Shown: in pieces, positions 44,901-59,537 of the stretch
Numbering within the stretch: position 1 is the stretch's first letter
How the letters are laid out: each line of letters begins with the position of its first letter
Assembly (NCBI RefSeq): GCF_032854445.1
Contig: NC_088300.1
Coordinates: forward strand, 73,072,984-73,136,983
Source of the DNA: Liolophura sinensis
Taxonomy: Eukaryota; Mollusca; Polyplacophora; Chitonida; Chitonidae
Length of the DNA: 64,000 nt
Direction: 5' to 3'
Notes under the pieces: model-generated
The model's input: only the letters and a program-made list of their open reading frames with translations
Told to the model about the DNA's origin: nothing
The model's database searches: none
Position numbers and translations under genes: made by a program

Positions 44901-47900
44901 ATTGTACTGCAGGGAACTTCATTACTGGCATAAACATGTAATCTGTGCCGTGTGCTGTTTGTTTATTTATCCTCACATTACCCAACAGGTCTTACTTATG
45001 TAACCTCTACATCACAAAGTGTTATCGTAACATTTGCATATCCTCTATATTTTCGGAAAGCACACATATCTTGATCGGTGAAGCACGTTTTTTTTCTCTA
45101 CCCAATGTACAACCTGGCAAGCTTCTCCAGTAGAGAAGTGTTTGTTTTGGTATACACGCTTTCTAAGAAGTCAAAGGCTGTCCATAGTTGTCCTTCCCGA
45201 TGAAATACGTTTACCTCGTTTACCTCGAGGTGCAATATATATTACCCTGTTTAGGGGAACATTTTTACTAACCACCTTATTTTGTCACGCCAATAACACC
45301 AACAAAGCTTTTCATGCATGCTCTTAAGCGTTCTCGTGTTTTATTTTTAACCCAGTCTATGTAAATCTGGAAAACTGACAAAATCTGATTGCCACCTGCT
45401 TCGGGCATTGAACGTTATTGTGGTTCCATTTCCTGCTGCACTCGTTGTATAGAGGGAATTGCCCACCAGCTTCTCCTCCACACACCTAAATACACACTTC
45501 ATCAAGTAGCCCTATACACCTGCTCCTACCGACTGACGGCGTCTGCAATTCGCGTCTGGCGAAGGATCAGCTGCCAAGAGCAGCGCTATATGGATAGATT
45601 TAACTTGACTTGATGCGTCACTGTAATGACTCAACACAAATTCTGTTGAAATCAGAGAACATGACTTTGGAATTTGCCCCAGCCCCTGAAGCTAGAATGG
45701 TTGGTGCAGAGGGATTTATACGGTATAATTTCATAATCTTTGTGTCACGTCTTGTCAAAATGATAACAGAAATTACCGTACAACCACATCTGTCACTTGT
45801 AAATTCCCAACGGAGTTGAATGATCACAGTATATTATTTTCATGAGTAAAATATATACGGTATATGCCGTCACTACAACAGCGGTCATTTCTCCACCGTA
45901 TCTATGCTTTAACAGGTTTTATCCAGATTCAGTGCATACTTCAAGCTTGTATCGTTGTATTGGAATTTCTACTCGTCTAAGGAATGTTTAATGATGCTTG
46001 CTCAACCCGGGAGTATAGTGGGAGATTACGTATCCTGCCGAGAAACCCACTTTTGCACGAGTGCATGGATGAAGAACTTAAGCACAGGGAGTTTTGAAGA
46101 TAAACAGAATGGGCAAAAGGTGATCAATTGCTGTGGAATATGGGTATGATAAATTCTGAAGTGAAGATAGAGGTAATCGAAGTAAGATCTAAAAGGGCAG
46201 GGATAGCTTGCGCAAATCTAACAGCTGTTGTTAATTAGCGCAGGAGACCTACCTACATCCAAACGGCAGGCACTAGGCTGATGAGCCAGCCCGACACTCT
46301 ACCAATTACCCGTAATACAAACATAACCGACCCACTCTAAAACCATACCCCCTACAGAAGCAAAAAAAGTTGTTAGAAGAATGCTGTTTTTGTCAGAGCA
46401 AATAATGTCGCTTTATTGTGCGTTGCCAGACTAAAGTTCACCTTCTAAGACTCCGCCTATGACGTCATCGGGACGGATTGGCTTCTTGAGATTGTGCTAT
46501 ATCAGCAAATCTAGATACATCTTTGTGTTAATTATTTTATACGTAAGCTGAACAATTCATACGACCACAGCTAATAAGATCAATTTGCAAACCAATGGCT
46601 CTTTCACACGCAGAAATGACTTAAAACGTGATCAGTCATGCAATTTTAGTCGAGGACACCAAATCGAAAGGAAAACAGCATGTATGTCCTGTTTTCATGC
46701 GACAAGTCTTTTCTTCAAATTGTACCCTGTGAACATTCACACGAGGATTCGTTATACACCCAGAAAAAATGTCCAAACACTTCATAAACGCAGTGTTATG
46801 CTTTTTTGAAATATTGCAAATTCGATTTAATAACAGCGTTTACGTCTTACAAAATAAATCTCCTCTTAATATTACTGATGATATATCACAGATTACTCCA
46901 AATGGGCGAGGAATGCCTGACGGAAAGCTTTTCGGAAGGTTGGAGAGGGTTACAGAAGTGCAGGGCAATAAACTAATTCAACTAGGTGCCCGGGTGTCAA
47001 CCAGCACCGGAACACGTGCTAAAGATTCCAGAGTTACCTCTAGAGAATCCCAACGCTCGCTTAACCTTTAACCTTACAGTAATTACTGTACAACACTTTT
47101 TACTTTGAACTGTCTTCAGAAGGCATGTGGCACTGACGGAAGCACTTAGTTCTGTCTAACAGGACATGGATGGTGCCGATATGTCCTTGTCTTCGTTATA
47201 TAACAAGAAACACAGTCTTTTATCTCGGCTGGAAGAAGACAACAGATGTCTGGCTTTCTATGCCGTAAAGACAGTAGCCATCAACATAATTTGGGGTCGT
47301 TAAAAGGTTAGAAATTACCGCTGTCTTCGGCAGCCATAATCTGTAACAGTGGGTATACATTATAGCTGTAGCGGTTTCTAATGTAAAGATATCTGTAATT
47401 AGAGGGAGTCCTTAACTTTTTCCAACACTTCTCAGTCGTCCTAAAACTCTTGAAGTCTGGCAAGACAGGAAGGCTGGAGTGTAGAAGTTAACCATTTGCT
47501 AAAAAGGCTGCTTTCAAAACTTGTCGAGATCTCCAGAACCGCCTTTTTTGCAAACCTTTTGTCTTTCCTCAACATTTCAACGACTTTTCTGTACTTTACA
47601 CTATTGTCACAGTAATGAAATTAAATAAAATTGTCTCTCTGTTATACACATGTAAAAGCAAACTTCCATTTACAAGCAAAATGTCACAATGTGCCTTCAT
47701 ATCTGCAATGATAGACGTTTAGTCTACACGATGCCTATACTAGTCTACCCTAGCAAAGGGAAGTTCAGATCGTACTTACACGTCAAAGCGTTGGTATTGC
47801 AGGAAACAAAAGTGAAAACGGACAGATGGGAAATTAAAACCAGTACTACGTATACCACATATATAAAACTGCAATATGTATAGAACTGTTTTTCACGGAT

Positions 47901-48699
47901 GACGATGAAAGTCAACATTATTTTGGCAAAACCTAAAAGTGCTGGCGATTTGGAGCAACACACGTGAATGTTAGAACAAAACCATTTCATGGTATTCTCT
48001 TTTCAGCAAATTTTTACGTAGGTTTGCGAATTACATGTTGACAAACATTTATTAGCATAAGCGTGATTGGGGGTATCACAAATGTGTCATCTTTAATAAC
48101 TCAGGCTTATTTCAATTACGGAGTATATAATTCTTACCTCTGACGGATTTCGCCAAATAACTGACAGATGAATCATCCCACTTATCTGTTATCTCCTCTA
48201 TATCACGCTACCCCTCCACATCTGACGAGGCCGAGTTTACGTCCACAGTATCGGCTCATTACGTCCGCGCGTTCAACTGACACAATCTAAGTCATATCTG
48301 AGAGGATTAAACACATCCAAACGCCCCAGTGATAAATCGTCCTCTGTTGAGAAGAATATGTGGAGTAAGTCGAGCTTTATACATGTATAGAGAAACTCAA
48401 GCGATGTATATATATATATATACACAGCTATGCCTTCGCTCAGAAAACAACGTATCGTCCACGTTTTTCTGTGTACCGTAAAATCACGCCCACTCCATTC
48501 ACAAGCGACAAACGGTCCTGTATGGGGAGGTGGTTGGTAAATAAATACACGGACCATACAACACTGTTTGAATAATTAGACAAGTTTCCTTGCACCTGTA
48601 TACCAATATATCAGTTAAAGGATAAAATTGCCACGAGGTTTCCTATACATGAAAGTCAGAGTATCACAAAATATGTAAATTAGCAAGTAATATGGACAG

Positions 48700-49110
48700 A
48701 GGGTCGAGAATCTCTGGCACTGTGGTTCATAATTGTGTCTAATTCCACTCATCGTGTTGAGTCATAACGCAACGTCGGATGTATGAACAGTTGCAATCAA
48801 AGCGCAACAGAGATACATGTTTGGATTATGCACAGCTTATATAGTAACATGGTACACGATTTAAATTCTGACTTCATTCATTCGCTTAGAATATTCCTAG
48901 AACATCACTGAAAACTGTTGACTGCTTCTCATGGTATGATTCCGTCCTAATTTCGTATTTTATATACTTTTTTGATTTGTGTTAAACGTCGGTTTGAGAA
49001 ATGACATTGCCATTGTTAACATGAAACGTCGATATTGGTTGGCGGCTGGTATACGAATGTCAGATCGAGGCACGGATTGATGGTATCATGTGATTACAAT
49101 AGGAGAAGTA
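48700..49110 (+). repeat. Dispersed repeat R3, long copy
   Basis: Shares with 58485-58925, in order: GAATCTCTGG, TATGAACAGTT, GAGATACAT, TATAGTA(G)CATGGTACACGAT, TGTTGACTGCTTCTC, TCCTAATTTC, GTTAAAC(G/A)TCG and TATTGGTTG(G/A)C. No tRNA-like head, coding sequence or terminal repeat is apparent. Confidence 0.75.
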
Positions 49111-52100
49111 CAAACTCTGGTTACAGATTAACACGAAATGTGGGTTAAAGTGTATACTACACAAAGCCGTATTATGGGCAATTAGTCGGGAAAGTGGGAA
49201 TAAAGGATAATTTGTCATCTGTCCGGACGAGTAAATATGTGACAGAGTGGGCTATGATAAACGACCCAGCTGTGGCTTATAACCGTCCACTTTTCTACGT
49301 GACCGTACCAGGTCCGTTATAAATCCGTGTAAACAGAACCCAGCACACGTAACCTTTAAACTTTGCTACAATATCATAACCTTATAACAGTCCAAGTGCA
49401 CCTCAAGTAGATTTGCCTCAACAGCTGTACACGTTTTTATTAACAGCGGTATATTTGTTTGGATTTTCTTTCTTAAAAACGGGATTTGCAAATGCAGTTT
49501 TTTAATTTATAACCGTTATTTAAACTATGTAATTATGAAAATAATTATATTTTTAAAAAAGAAATGGAGTGGATCGCAAAAGTAAAAGGGCTCTACAAGG
49601 ACATTTTTGGGTCGAAATTGACATATGGTTTCGAAGTCAACTCGGCTCAGAGTTTTTGGAGTAACGTCAGAGTTAAGGTCTCGAGATGTGTGACTTCCAC
49701 ATTATTATTACTTTTTCAGAACTGTTAAATATTCTGTTGCATGCCTTAAATATCGAGGCTAGATAAAAAAAAATCATGTTTCATGAAAAGCATGTAGCCT
49801 TACGTGCTATCTGCAATAAACGGCTGCTGAGAAGTTAAAAGGCCTCGAGCTGGGCCCCTAGGCGAGCAGACAGCGTGCACAGCCAAATTTCGCTGTGTTC
49901 GCCAGATCGGGTTTCGCGTTTAGAACTGGAATCAGTGGGGCGGCCTGGAGAAAATCTTCACATACCAGGCAGCTAACAGTTGAGAGACGGATGCCGTAAC
50001 AACCAACACACATATATACGTAATGCAACCATTAATTTTGGAGACAGGGCGCAATTAACACGTAACAGCAGAGAACTTTGCCAAAGGGCCAAGATCACAC
50101 ACAATGATTTAGTTTTGTTCAAATATGACAAAAATAGGTTTACATTAAAATGTCACTTATACAGCGAGAACAGCACAGAAAAAAGGTTTTCCAAAACACA
50201 TCGCATTTTTCCACGTCATTTGCCTAAAGCATATGAACAGCGAGTAAACACACTTGGGCACCATGGTCTGATTGTCGAAACAGTTCCAGTGCCTAAGACG
50301 TAAAACTTGGTAGTAATATTTGTTGCTGGTAGTGATATTTTTATTATACGATGGATAATTTGTATGGGATTCAATCTGTTTTTGCAACATTCTGTTTTAT
50401 TATCCATGTACTTTTTAGATATATATAGCACAAACATTGCCATTTTCCGACGGAATACTCAATGCATGTTCGTTTGTTTATTTGGAGAACGAATACTGGT
50501 CAAATCAGAAAATGTTATATTTCAGTGTAAATAGTATTTGTATGAGTGGTGAAAATCCGAACAAAAATTTAGCCCTTGTATAAATGATTTTAAATACCGG
50601 CACTCTGTCAGTGTAATATTCTAATCTCAAGTGTTTTGTTCTTCAACCAAACACATTACTGAGGAGGTTAAATTATATTTCAGTGGATACTCCATTAAGC
50701 GTCTTAAATACACATGTTTTAAAATGCAAATAGCTACAATTCAGGCACTTGTGGATAACACTCATAGTTATAAATGGATAGCTTAGTGGTTTGTCATTTG
50801 GACACATTTTAAAATTCTCATCTGTTTCTCAAATCTGGATCCTTGAAATATACTAAGTATGTTTATATCGCTTATCTGAACACAAATAACAAAAGCTGTC
50901 ACTGTGAGCCCCTTGCTCTCATGTAAATAGTAACACAACTGGAGGAATTAATGAAAATATTAGTGTAATCAACATTTAGCGAGCTTGTGTTGAATAGTGC
51001 AGGTGCTAGCCCCAAAACTCTTTTTTCTTTGGTTTACCTCGTCAAAACCAATGCAGTAATACGTTCCCGATGGCATGTCAAGCCATTAGTCTACAGGCTT
51101 AATGCAAAATCGCCTTAAAACTGCAGGGGCGTAACCATGGGGGTGGAGATGCAAACAAAGAATAGTATCAGAAACTTTCCACCAGCTGGACTTTGCCGGT
51201 CGGGGACACTAGAGGCAACTGTCAACAGTTGTTAGCGGTGACAGGTTGGGTGTATTAAAGAGCCTTCTGCAAAAATCCGCCATCCGTCAGAACAGTGGTG
51301 GGAATATTGTATATATGTTATGCCGCACCGCTATGGCAATGACCTCCATTCCGCTGTGTTTTGGTTATTTTAGTAAAGTAAAAACCTGTTCATATTGGTT
51401 GACGAATATAGTCTTCGCCTGACCAAATGTTAATCACTATTTGCCACAGAAAGTGAATCAATAGCTTGTGGATGTACACAGGTCTGCTCAGTGCATGCCC
51501 CGGGCTCAGAGGTGCTACCAGGATAAGTGGCCAAACATCACACCAAGTGCAAAGTGCATTCCTTCTTCCCACAACCCATTCTCAGTATGTCATACACTTC
51601 ATCGGGCTTACCAACCACAAAACATGGGCTGTTTCCACTATAACAGAAGGTTGCATTGTACGTGCAGCCGTCATCACTGATCATATGCAATACTCCTCAC
51701 GTGTTTTCCCGGTTGAAGACCCACAGCTTTACGTCTGTAAGAAAGGAACCACCCCTATAAACTGCGTGTTGACGAGGAAATGGAGAAGCCATTTTTTGCC
51801 GACGCAAAAATCTAAAACTAGAAAACGACATGAATCATCTAACATCATTAAAACAAAAATCTTCTTTACGAAAAAATAACAAAAAAATGTTTTTATTCCA
51901 GTTTACGTCACTGAGAATAGCCTGCCTTTCGTAATGTAATACAATTATTAAAACATGTGATTGTAATTATGAAGTCGTTTTAGACACTAGTTATAGCGCG
52001 CCAAAACAGAGCACACCAAACTGGATTAATCAATTGCTACAGCATTAACATTCCGTATATGACATTGATAACATCCACAGTCAAACAATGCAGAATTTAG

Positions 52101-55100
52101 AGTAAGGAGCCAATGGCAAATATCACATTGGAAGTTCTATATTTTCGGAGCCTTGCATAGTCTTTTAATATTACACAGTTTTAAATACAACCAAGAATAT
52201 AATAATGTGACAAAAAGGCGCCTAAGACATTTTTGTCGTGGGTAAACCCTCCATCTAAAATCTCCTTTTGTTTCCGCGGTTAAAAGACAGCGACAGTATA
52301 TGTGTCATCAGAATTTCTCTGAACCCCTGGGGTCTTGCTATATTATTACCCGTTTACATTTCACATCGTTGTGCTTTAATGTTAGGCGGAGGGAAGGGGA
52401 AGGGGGTGCTACGTAAATTTTGACTAAAATGACCCTACGAGGTTAGGTGATGGACAGCACAGGGTTAGAAGTTTGGGGTTAGGTTTAACACTATATGGAG
52501 ACATGGAGACCTCTGACCTCATTAACCGTTTGACCTCCACAGATGACCAGCCGGTTGGTCAGTGTACGCCCTCAAAACATCCTTATGTCCAAACATATAT
52601 CAGACATCCACGCAAGGCACGGCTTGTTCTCCGTCCATGCCAACTCTACAGGGACGCCATGTGGTAAAATTGACGCCACCATAAAGGACTTAACAGCGAA
52701 GCGCATGAAGCAGAGAGCTTGCCTAGGGATATATACACCAAGTTGAGGATTTGCACTGACAGGCCGAATTTCGGAAGCCTAAAAATTAATTATATGCTGC
52801 ATCCATTGGATTTCTGATGAATAAGGGACTATTAACAGAGTGACATCAAGGAAGATACCTTCCTAAGGACCCTGATTCTCGTTACATTTTATGTATGGTT
52901 ACGTTTCTAGGCGTTTGACAGGAAAACAGTGCATTTTATTGTTGCAATGCAAATCTTTACGGTGACTTTGGTGATACGCCCTGTGGTTTTCTCAGATTAC
53001 ACATTAGAATATCATTAATCACCGTCAAAAGAGTTGATTGTTTATGTCTATATTTCATTACAAATACAGGCTGAGTATGCAAGTTGTGTCGTAGGGCTGT
53101 AGTCGTACAGTGACTGAATGCCTTAACCGAGGCTGTGTAACAAATTCTCGACGTGAACAGCGGGTTGTAAATTGACAGCGATACGTCACTGCGTTTTTTA
53201 CATATTCAAAATTAAACCTACATCATTTAGATTCTACTGTTTTGTTCAGTGTGAGTTTTACATATATTGGTTCTCATCCTGCAAGTTCACAACTGTAACG
53301 AAGGATCCATGTTATCTTCTTCGCATTAAAGGCACTCAGTCTAATTAAAAGGTAAATCAAAGTTAAAATTATAATCTTATTCAGGTGTGTCAGAGTACGA
53401 AACCTTTTGTGCTGGAGTATTGGTTTGCATATGTAAAAAGGGTTTACTAGTGATATCATTACACTGGCAGAGTAATACAGTTCAGTTGTTAGGTATCAGT
53501 CATATTGGACAATAGATTTTAACTTACCAGCTATACTCCACAACAGCGGATACTTCAAACCTGAACGAAGACAGAAATGTTCTCATGTGTTCTGCCCAGA
53601 GACAGGTAAAGAACATTATTATGAGATTTTTCCAACGTGTTAAAAAAGAGGGTGACACATATAATAGCTAATAATGGCTCCACCTTAAGTGTCACGATTC
53701 AGTTTACTTTGTATCCATGATTACATTGTGGTTCTTAATGAAAGTCTGATTCGGTGTGTAAAAGCCTCTAGGGATTATATTGTGGCTATCACCAAAGAAG
53801 ATTTACTCTGGCCAAAACGTGACCAACAAAATGACAAGTAGCATGCTCTAAAGCATACATAGTGTACATTTGCTCGTCGGCAATGACAAGCATTTTAATT
53901 CATCTTCAGTCACAACATGGCTCATAGTCATCACACATATTTTACCACCTCGGTCTTAGACATGCGTCTAATCCGTAATAGCGGCTAAAGAGGAATATCT
54001 GTGCAAACTTTTGTAACAAAGCTGCAAGAATGAATATTGAGCAAATGACGCAATGGACTCCAAAAAAAAAAGACTCAGTATAAATGTTGATGTAATATGC
54101 CGCTATTTGCATGGATCATGGTGAATATGGAAGGTCAAATGATTTAACCTAAGTACAATGAGAGTGAGTCAGATAAGCAGCCCATTGACCCGCAGACATA
54201 GTGACCTTTAGCTGGTTCGAGGTAAGGGTACATTATGCAACATCTGTATTACACAATACCACCAAGGGTTAAAGAGCTTGTTAAACGCCTTTTTGGAACA
54301 TAGCTGTATCCGGGAAGCCACCACTGGCTGCTCTTTCCTCCAAAAGGCAATTTACCGCGTTAAATTTGAATTCAGAAAAAAGCTAGCACAATGCAAAAAA
54401 ATCTAAACTTTGCCCAGTTTCATTATTCAAATTTAAGACTACTCCATTTACTGCTGCATATGTCTACATGTACGTAAATAAAGCATTCTTACCTGCTAGG
54501 CATGATCACGCAAACTGGGTGATATGAGTTGAAGAATAAAGCTGTAACAGGGTATCACAATTCGCCGGCCTGATGGTAAACAACGGACACGTTCAAAACC
54601 TTCATGTAGGGGGGGAATAAAGACTTATGGACCAGTTTCCTGGTCAAGCTTTTAACCAGCCACACGTGTTTAGCACAACACCCACCACAGGGAAAATATA
54701 TCCGAGGCGGACCCGACGTTATCACAAGGTTTACACGCTGCACATATATCCAAAATGTGCATTTGGCTTAAAAAGTTAACAACGTAACTGTTGGAGGTTA
54801 AGAGTTGCAGTCTGTTAACTAGACGAGCGTTCCCTGGGCTGGGACTGGTGATGTGACCCGTCTCACAAGCCACAAGCTGTGGCAGCGCAAAGCCGCAGTC
54901 CCGCGGCTTACAAGTATAGTATCGGTGCTAGTGTAGTCGTAGCCTACCCCTGTTACGTATGAGGTGCGGGTGGTTAAAGTTAACTCAGTCTGGCTCCCTC
55001 CCTACCCTTCTTGTGCCTCTTTGCAACCCCTAGTCCCAGGTCATCCTTGCCAGATGACGATTACAAGTACAGAAGTGCGACCTCTCCGTACAAGTCAGAT

Positions 55101-56429
55101 TAAGTTTCTATCTACGACTACATCATACCAAACTCTTCCCGGCTCCTCGCCTTCAGACTGCTTATCTCAGGACAGTCTAATACACTGTCATCTCCAGTAC
55201 TTGTACTGTTGTTTGATCAACAATGTAGAAATTCCATCCCTGCAGCGAAGACGTTCAAACGGTTGACTGTAAGCTCACAAAATAATCGCGCTAGTGCATA
55301 TGTATAATACCAGATGATTTTGGTTAACATTCATCCATGTCAACAAAAACCGAGAAATGAAGCTTTGATTATAAAACATTTTTTGCTTGTTGCATGATCC
55401 AGACCACGCAACAGTTATATCCACCCAAATACGTCAAGCAAATGTTACTACAAACAATATCATACTGCATGCTCCATCTGTCTAAATGCATTCTTTTAAC
55501 CAACCTTTGCACAGTGTACCTGGAATCATGTACATCTAAATAACAAAAATGCATATAGTCGTTCATATATAATAACAAAGAATGTGAATTCCCTTTACCT
55601 TGCAAAACAGTATTCAGTGTGTGCAACAAATAAGAAAATAGTATCCGAAAAATACGTGTTCAATAAGAATTAATATAGTTTAGTTCCACTTTTGTGTCGC
55701 ACATATGACACGGTTTTCGCGATATATTAGAAGCAACCCTCAACACATATTTTACAATTACGTAAGATTACTACCAAGTACAGGCAAAACTATTTTAAGT
55801 GGGGGATTTCATGGTCAATATTTTAGGTTTAAATTCATTTTTTCTTTCATTCATCAGCTCATTTCGAGTGTGAATTTAGAAATCAATAAAGTTAATGGCA
55901 AAGTGTCATTCAAGCTGATGGTACATATGAACAAAATTTTATCAACGGACGAGCTCTTGATATTTTTAACATGACAATAAACCATGTGCCGATAAATAAG
56001 GTGTAGTAATGCCGAAGCTCAAATATACCCTGATCGACACAAACTTGGCAGTTTTATATATAATAGGCGATATAGGTGCTGGTATATCCCTACAGACTGG
56101 ACACGTGGTCCACACATGGACTCACGTCACATGAACTCTCACGTATAGATGGTCCGCTCTCTGCTGGCGAATTCCCAGTAATAATATTTGGTCTGAGTTA
56201 AAATTCGCTAGATTCCTGACGCTGCCAGAAAAACCACTGTTCTAAAGCCGTGAGAAAGTGGAGCCAGTTTGCTCAGGAATTTGTAGAAGACATCAGTTGA
56301 GGGTAAACGAAAAAGACCAGTCGTCGACGGCTTCCTACATCATGTCCATCGCTGTCCGCCTTTAGGCTCAAGCAGATTGTTGAATGAATGAATGAATGAT
56401 TATAGTTATATTTCTTCATTTGTTTAGTT

Positions 56430-56550
56430 CAGTGGTGTTTGACGCCAGTATTATATACGCGTATGTATTTCTTACGCCGTTCTCAAGAATATTTCACTTC
56501 CACAACGGTGACCAGCCGTGGAAGAGGAAATCGGACAGAGTCCGGAGGGA
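56430..56550 (-). mobile_element. SINE family 1, degraded copy
   Basis: GTGGTGTTTGACGCC, then after an insertion CTTACGCCGTTCTCAAGAAT, TTTCACTTCCACAACGG and GGAAATCGGACAGAGTCCGG. Confidence 0.6.
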
Positions 56551-58484
56551 TTATAATTATAAATGTTAAACATCTCGGGCAGTATTTCAGTTCTATCAGA
56601 CAGCTTGCATAGCCTGCATGCTTATAGGTATGTTAACCATCACCAGACTCCATCAAGAAAAGGCCCGCATAGACGCCAAATAAATAAATTCATTTCAATT
56701 TACATACGTAATATGGCAGCAAAAACTCCAAATAATTGGCAATCTCGGTGATTTAGAATATACAAGTCAACATAATTCTGAAATACCTTTTCACTTACGC
56801 TGTATAACATCAATCAGTCATTCAATCAATCATTCAGTCAATCAGTCGATTTCATTTGGGCACTTGCATAATCGTCTAATGGATCACCATTTTTATTTCT
56901 TTCTCATTTTAAATGTCATCCTTAATGCAGATTATTGTTTGCCTTTTTCCTTTTCACCGTAAGACAAAACCAAACCACCTAAACCTGATGAAGATATCTT
57001 CCGATTACATAATAAATGACATGCGCCGAGTACGCAATAAAAGAGATTTAATAACAGGTGCAACTGAGATATTTGTCCTAACTCGAGTATGAACATGCAT
57101 TTGTTTAAAATGTCATTACACACACACCATGTCATTTTTGATTTCGGGTTTCCTGTTGTCTGAAGTTCTTGCATACCTACAAACCACAATCTCGTATTTA
57201 CATCACTCTGCGTTGTACAGATCACACAGACATCCTGATAAAAGAACGCCCACACCCTCCTGGTGAAATCCCATGTGTATAACAAAGTCGACGAGATTTT
57301 GCGTTGTTTTGTCTGCAAAGGAAAATAAATGCTCTAGAGAATCAGGAGAGAAAACACAGTGTGAAGTTCCCATGTGGAGACAATTTGCATTCAGAAGCAA
57401 TCGTGGCGGGGACAAATACCACAGCATTTTGGATTTTGCACCCTTTTTCTGAGACACTTTAAGCATTAAAACGTGCTATTTACTTAGTTTCCGACTATGC
57501 ATGTGTTATATTTGATTCAACGTTGTAACATATAGGCCGCCCTTTCACCAGTCTTCTCTCCCGGTCCACAGAAAATATCAACCCAAACAAAAATGTCTGG
57601 TGTGCGAAAGATAAGTCCGTCTGGGGAGAACGGAGTGTTTATTGAATAGCTACATGCAGCGGAACAACAGATTGGACAGGGAAACAATTGCAATGTCACG
57701 TCAAGCAATTTTTTTTCATATATTTTTTTTTAAAATCTCAGATCGGCCAAAACAAACCATTACTTGATTTAAAGGCTTTAAACAAATGTGAAATATGCCA
57801 ACTTCATAGGAAGGTTTTGAACCGCCAATCTACTGCAAGTCTGACTTATACATCAGGGTACAGTAAGGAAAATGACATTAAATAAAGAAATGAACAAAAA
57901 GACCGGCTAAAGAAAAATATTTTATGAAAGTTATGTATCAAAATATGCCACGCTTTGAAAATGTTCGTTTGATACAGTGTGGCTATGGCATCGGAATCTT
58001 TGACAAGGAAAGGGACGCAACTGTGGAGTAACAGGTTTCGTAGAAATGCTATACCATGCATGCTATTTCGCCCCTATTCGAAGAAAGTTTTAGTCGTTTC
58101 TTTTTTTTAATTTTTGTCGTCTAATGTGTGCACTAAGGGATACAAGATTACATCACCTATACCCGAAATTACATCAACCTATAAGTCCCCAAATTGTTTC
58201 AAACTCAAATTTTAGTATTTAGCCCTGAAATAGGCAATTACCTTAGTTGATGTGTACTAATGGAACTTAAAAATCAAAATATATTTAATTACTGCTTAAG
58301 GCTAAGGCAAACAAGAAGCTAAAAGTTAGACAGATATATCAATTTCAAGACCCTTTGTTGTCGCGGTGGGGATTCTTGTCTTCTGTCTCGTAGTGTCTCA
58401 CTTCAAGGGTCCTGCATATGGTTTGTACACATCCCGCCTTTTAGCATTTGTTAGATGCTGTGTTATGTTACGATTTCAATCAGA

Positions 58485-58925
58485 GCATCCAGAATCTCTG
58501 GTACCCTGCTTCACAGCTGTGTCTTATTCCGCTTAACACGGAGCTAGGGGATGTATATTCAGCGTGTTGAATTAGATCGCCATATTGGATATATGAACAG
58601 TTAATTCAAGATGCAATTGAGATATACATTTTATGATCGACAACTTTTATAGTAGCATGGTACACGATCTGAATCAAGATTTCGCTCATACGCCTAGAAC
58701 ATACCTGTCACTCTTCCCTCAGCGTTGTTGACTGCTTCTCCATGCGTCATTCAGTCCTAATTTCACTCTTTGTGTACTTTCTCAGTCCTTTGGTAGTGTA
58801 TGTTAAACATCGTTTTGGGAATTGTCATGGCAATTATGTCCTTATTGGTTGACGGATCGTATACGAATGTTTCGACGCATAGATTTAATCCCAGCCTCTG
58901 ACAGGCGAGATTCTCCCGTCTGTGC
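58485..58925 (+). repeat. Dispersed repeat R3, longest copy
   Basis: Aligns along most of its length with 48700-49110 (GAATCTCTGG...ATGGTACACGAT...GTTGACTGCTTCTCCATG...TTATTGGTTGACGG...GTATACGAATGT). All five copies in the window have the same orientation. Confidence 0.75.
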
Positions 58926-58972
58926 TCTCCTCGCAGCCTTAGTGGCTATACGCTCTTTAGGTAATTTTTATA

Positions 58973-59199
58973 TTAATTTTTTTATTTGATTGGTGTTTTA
59001 CGCCGTACTCAAGAATATTTCACTTATACGACGGCGGCCAGCATTATGGTGGGATAAAACCGGGCAGAGCCCGGGGAAAACCCACGACCATCCGCAGGAG
59101 GAAGCCAGCATAAACTGGACTTAAACTCACAGCGACCGCATTGGTGAGAGGCTCCTGGGTCATTACGCTGCGCTAGCGCGCTAACCAACTGAGGCCCGC
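58973..59199 (-). mobile_element. SINE family 1, near-full-length copy with target-site duplication
   Basis: Reverse orientation, from TTGGTGTTTTACGCCGTACT through CATTATGGTGGGA, CCCACGACCATCCGCAGG and CTGCGCTAGCGCGCTAACCA to the complement of the A box (CCAACTGAG). It is flanked by GTAATTTTTATA at 58961-58972 and 59200-59211. Confidence 0.92.
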
Positions 59200-59537
59200 G
59201 TAATTTTTATAGATCATGTACTTGTTTTCCACCAATATGACACACGAGCTAGCCATAAAGATTCAAATCTGTGCCTCACGTATGAAAATTCGTCAGATAC
59301 ATGACAAGGGGCAAGAATTGCACCCCCATTTTCCGACTATCGCCGTTGTGTACGTGAAACGCAATTGATTACGGTGTTAAATAAAAATCAATCAATCCTT
59401 ACTTCGAGCCTCACTTTCATGTTTTTGTGAAAATCTGCAAAAAAACATAAAGTGGGGCTTTTGCGGATATTATTTTCTTTCCAGCTGGAAATCAGGATCT
59501 TTACTCAATACCGAAATCAAATACAAAATACATGGCG

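Larger units (their letters stand above)
44901..58484. other. Long stretch with no recognised gene
   Basis: About 13.6 kb. Only repeats are assignable: R3 at 48700, SINE family 1 at 56430, (GAAT)n at 56383 and CAATCA-type runs near 56812-56853. The longest open frames (49980-50303 +, 51466-51879 +, 56932-57318 -) show no family motif that I recognise and no splice context, so I leave them uncalled. Confidence 0.5.

Noticed and set aside
49980-50303. 107-aa open frame
   Set aside because: No recognisable domain, no splice or promoter context, and composition like the surrounding DNA. A homology search could overturn this.
51466-51879. 137-aa open frame
   Set aside because: Low-information peptide with a Lys-rich A-run end, no known motif, and a second overlapping frame on the same strand.
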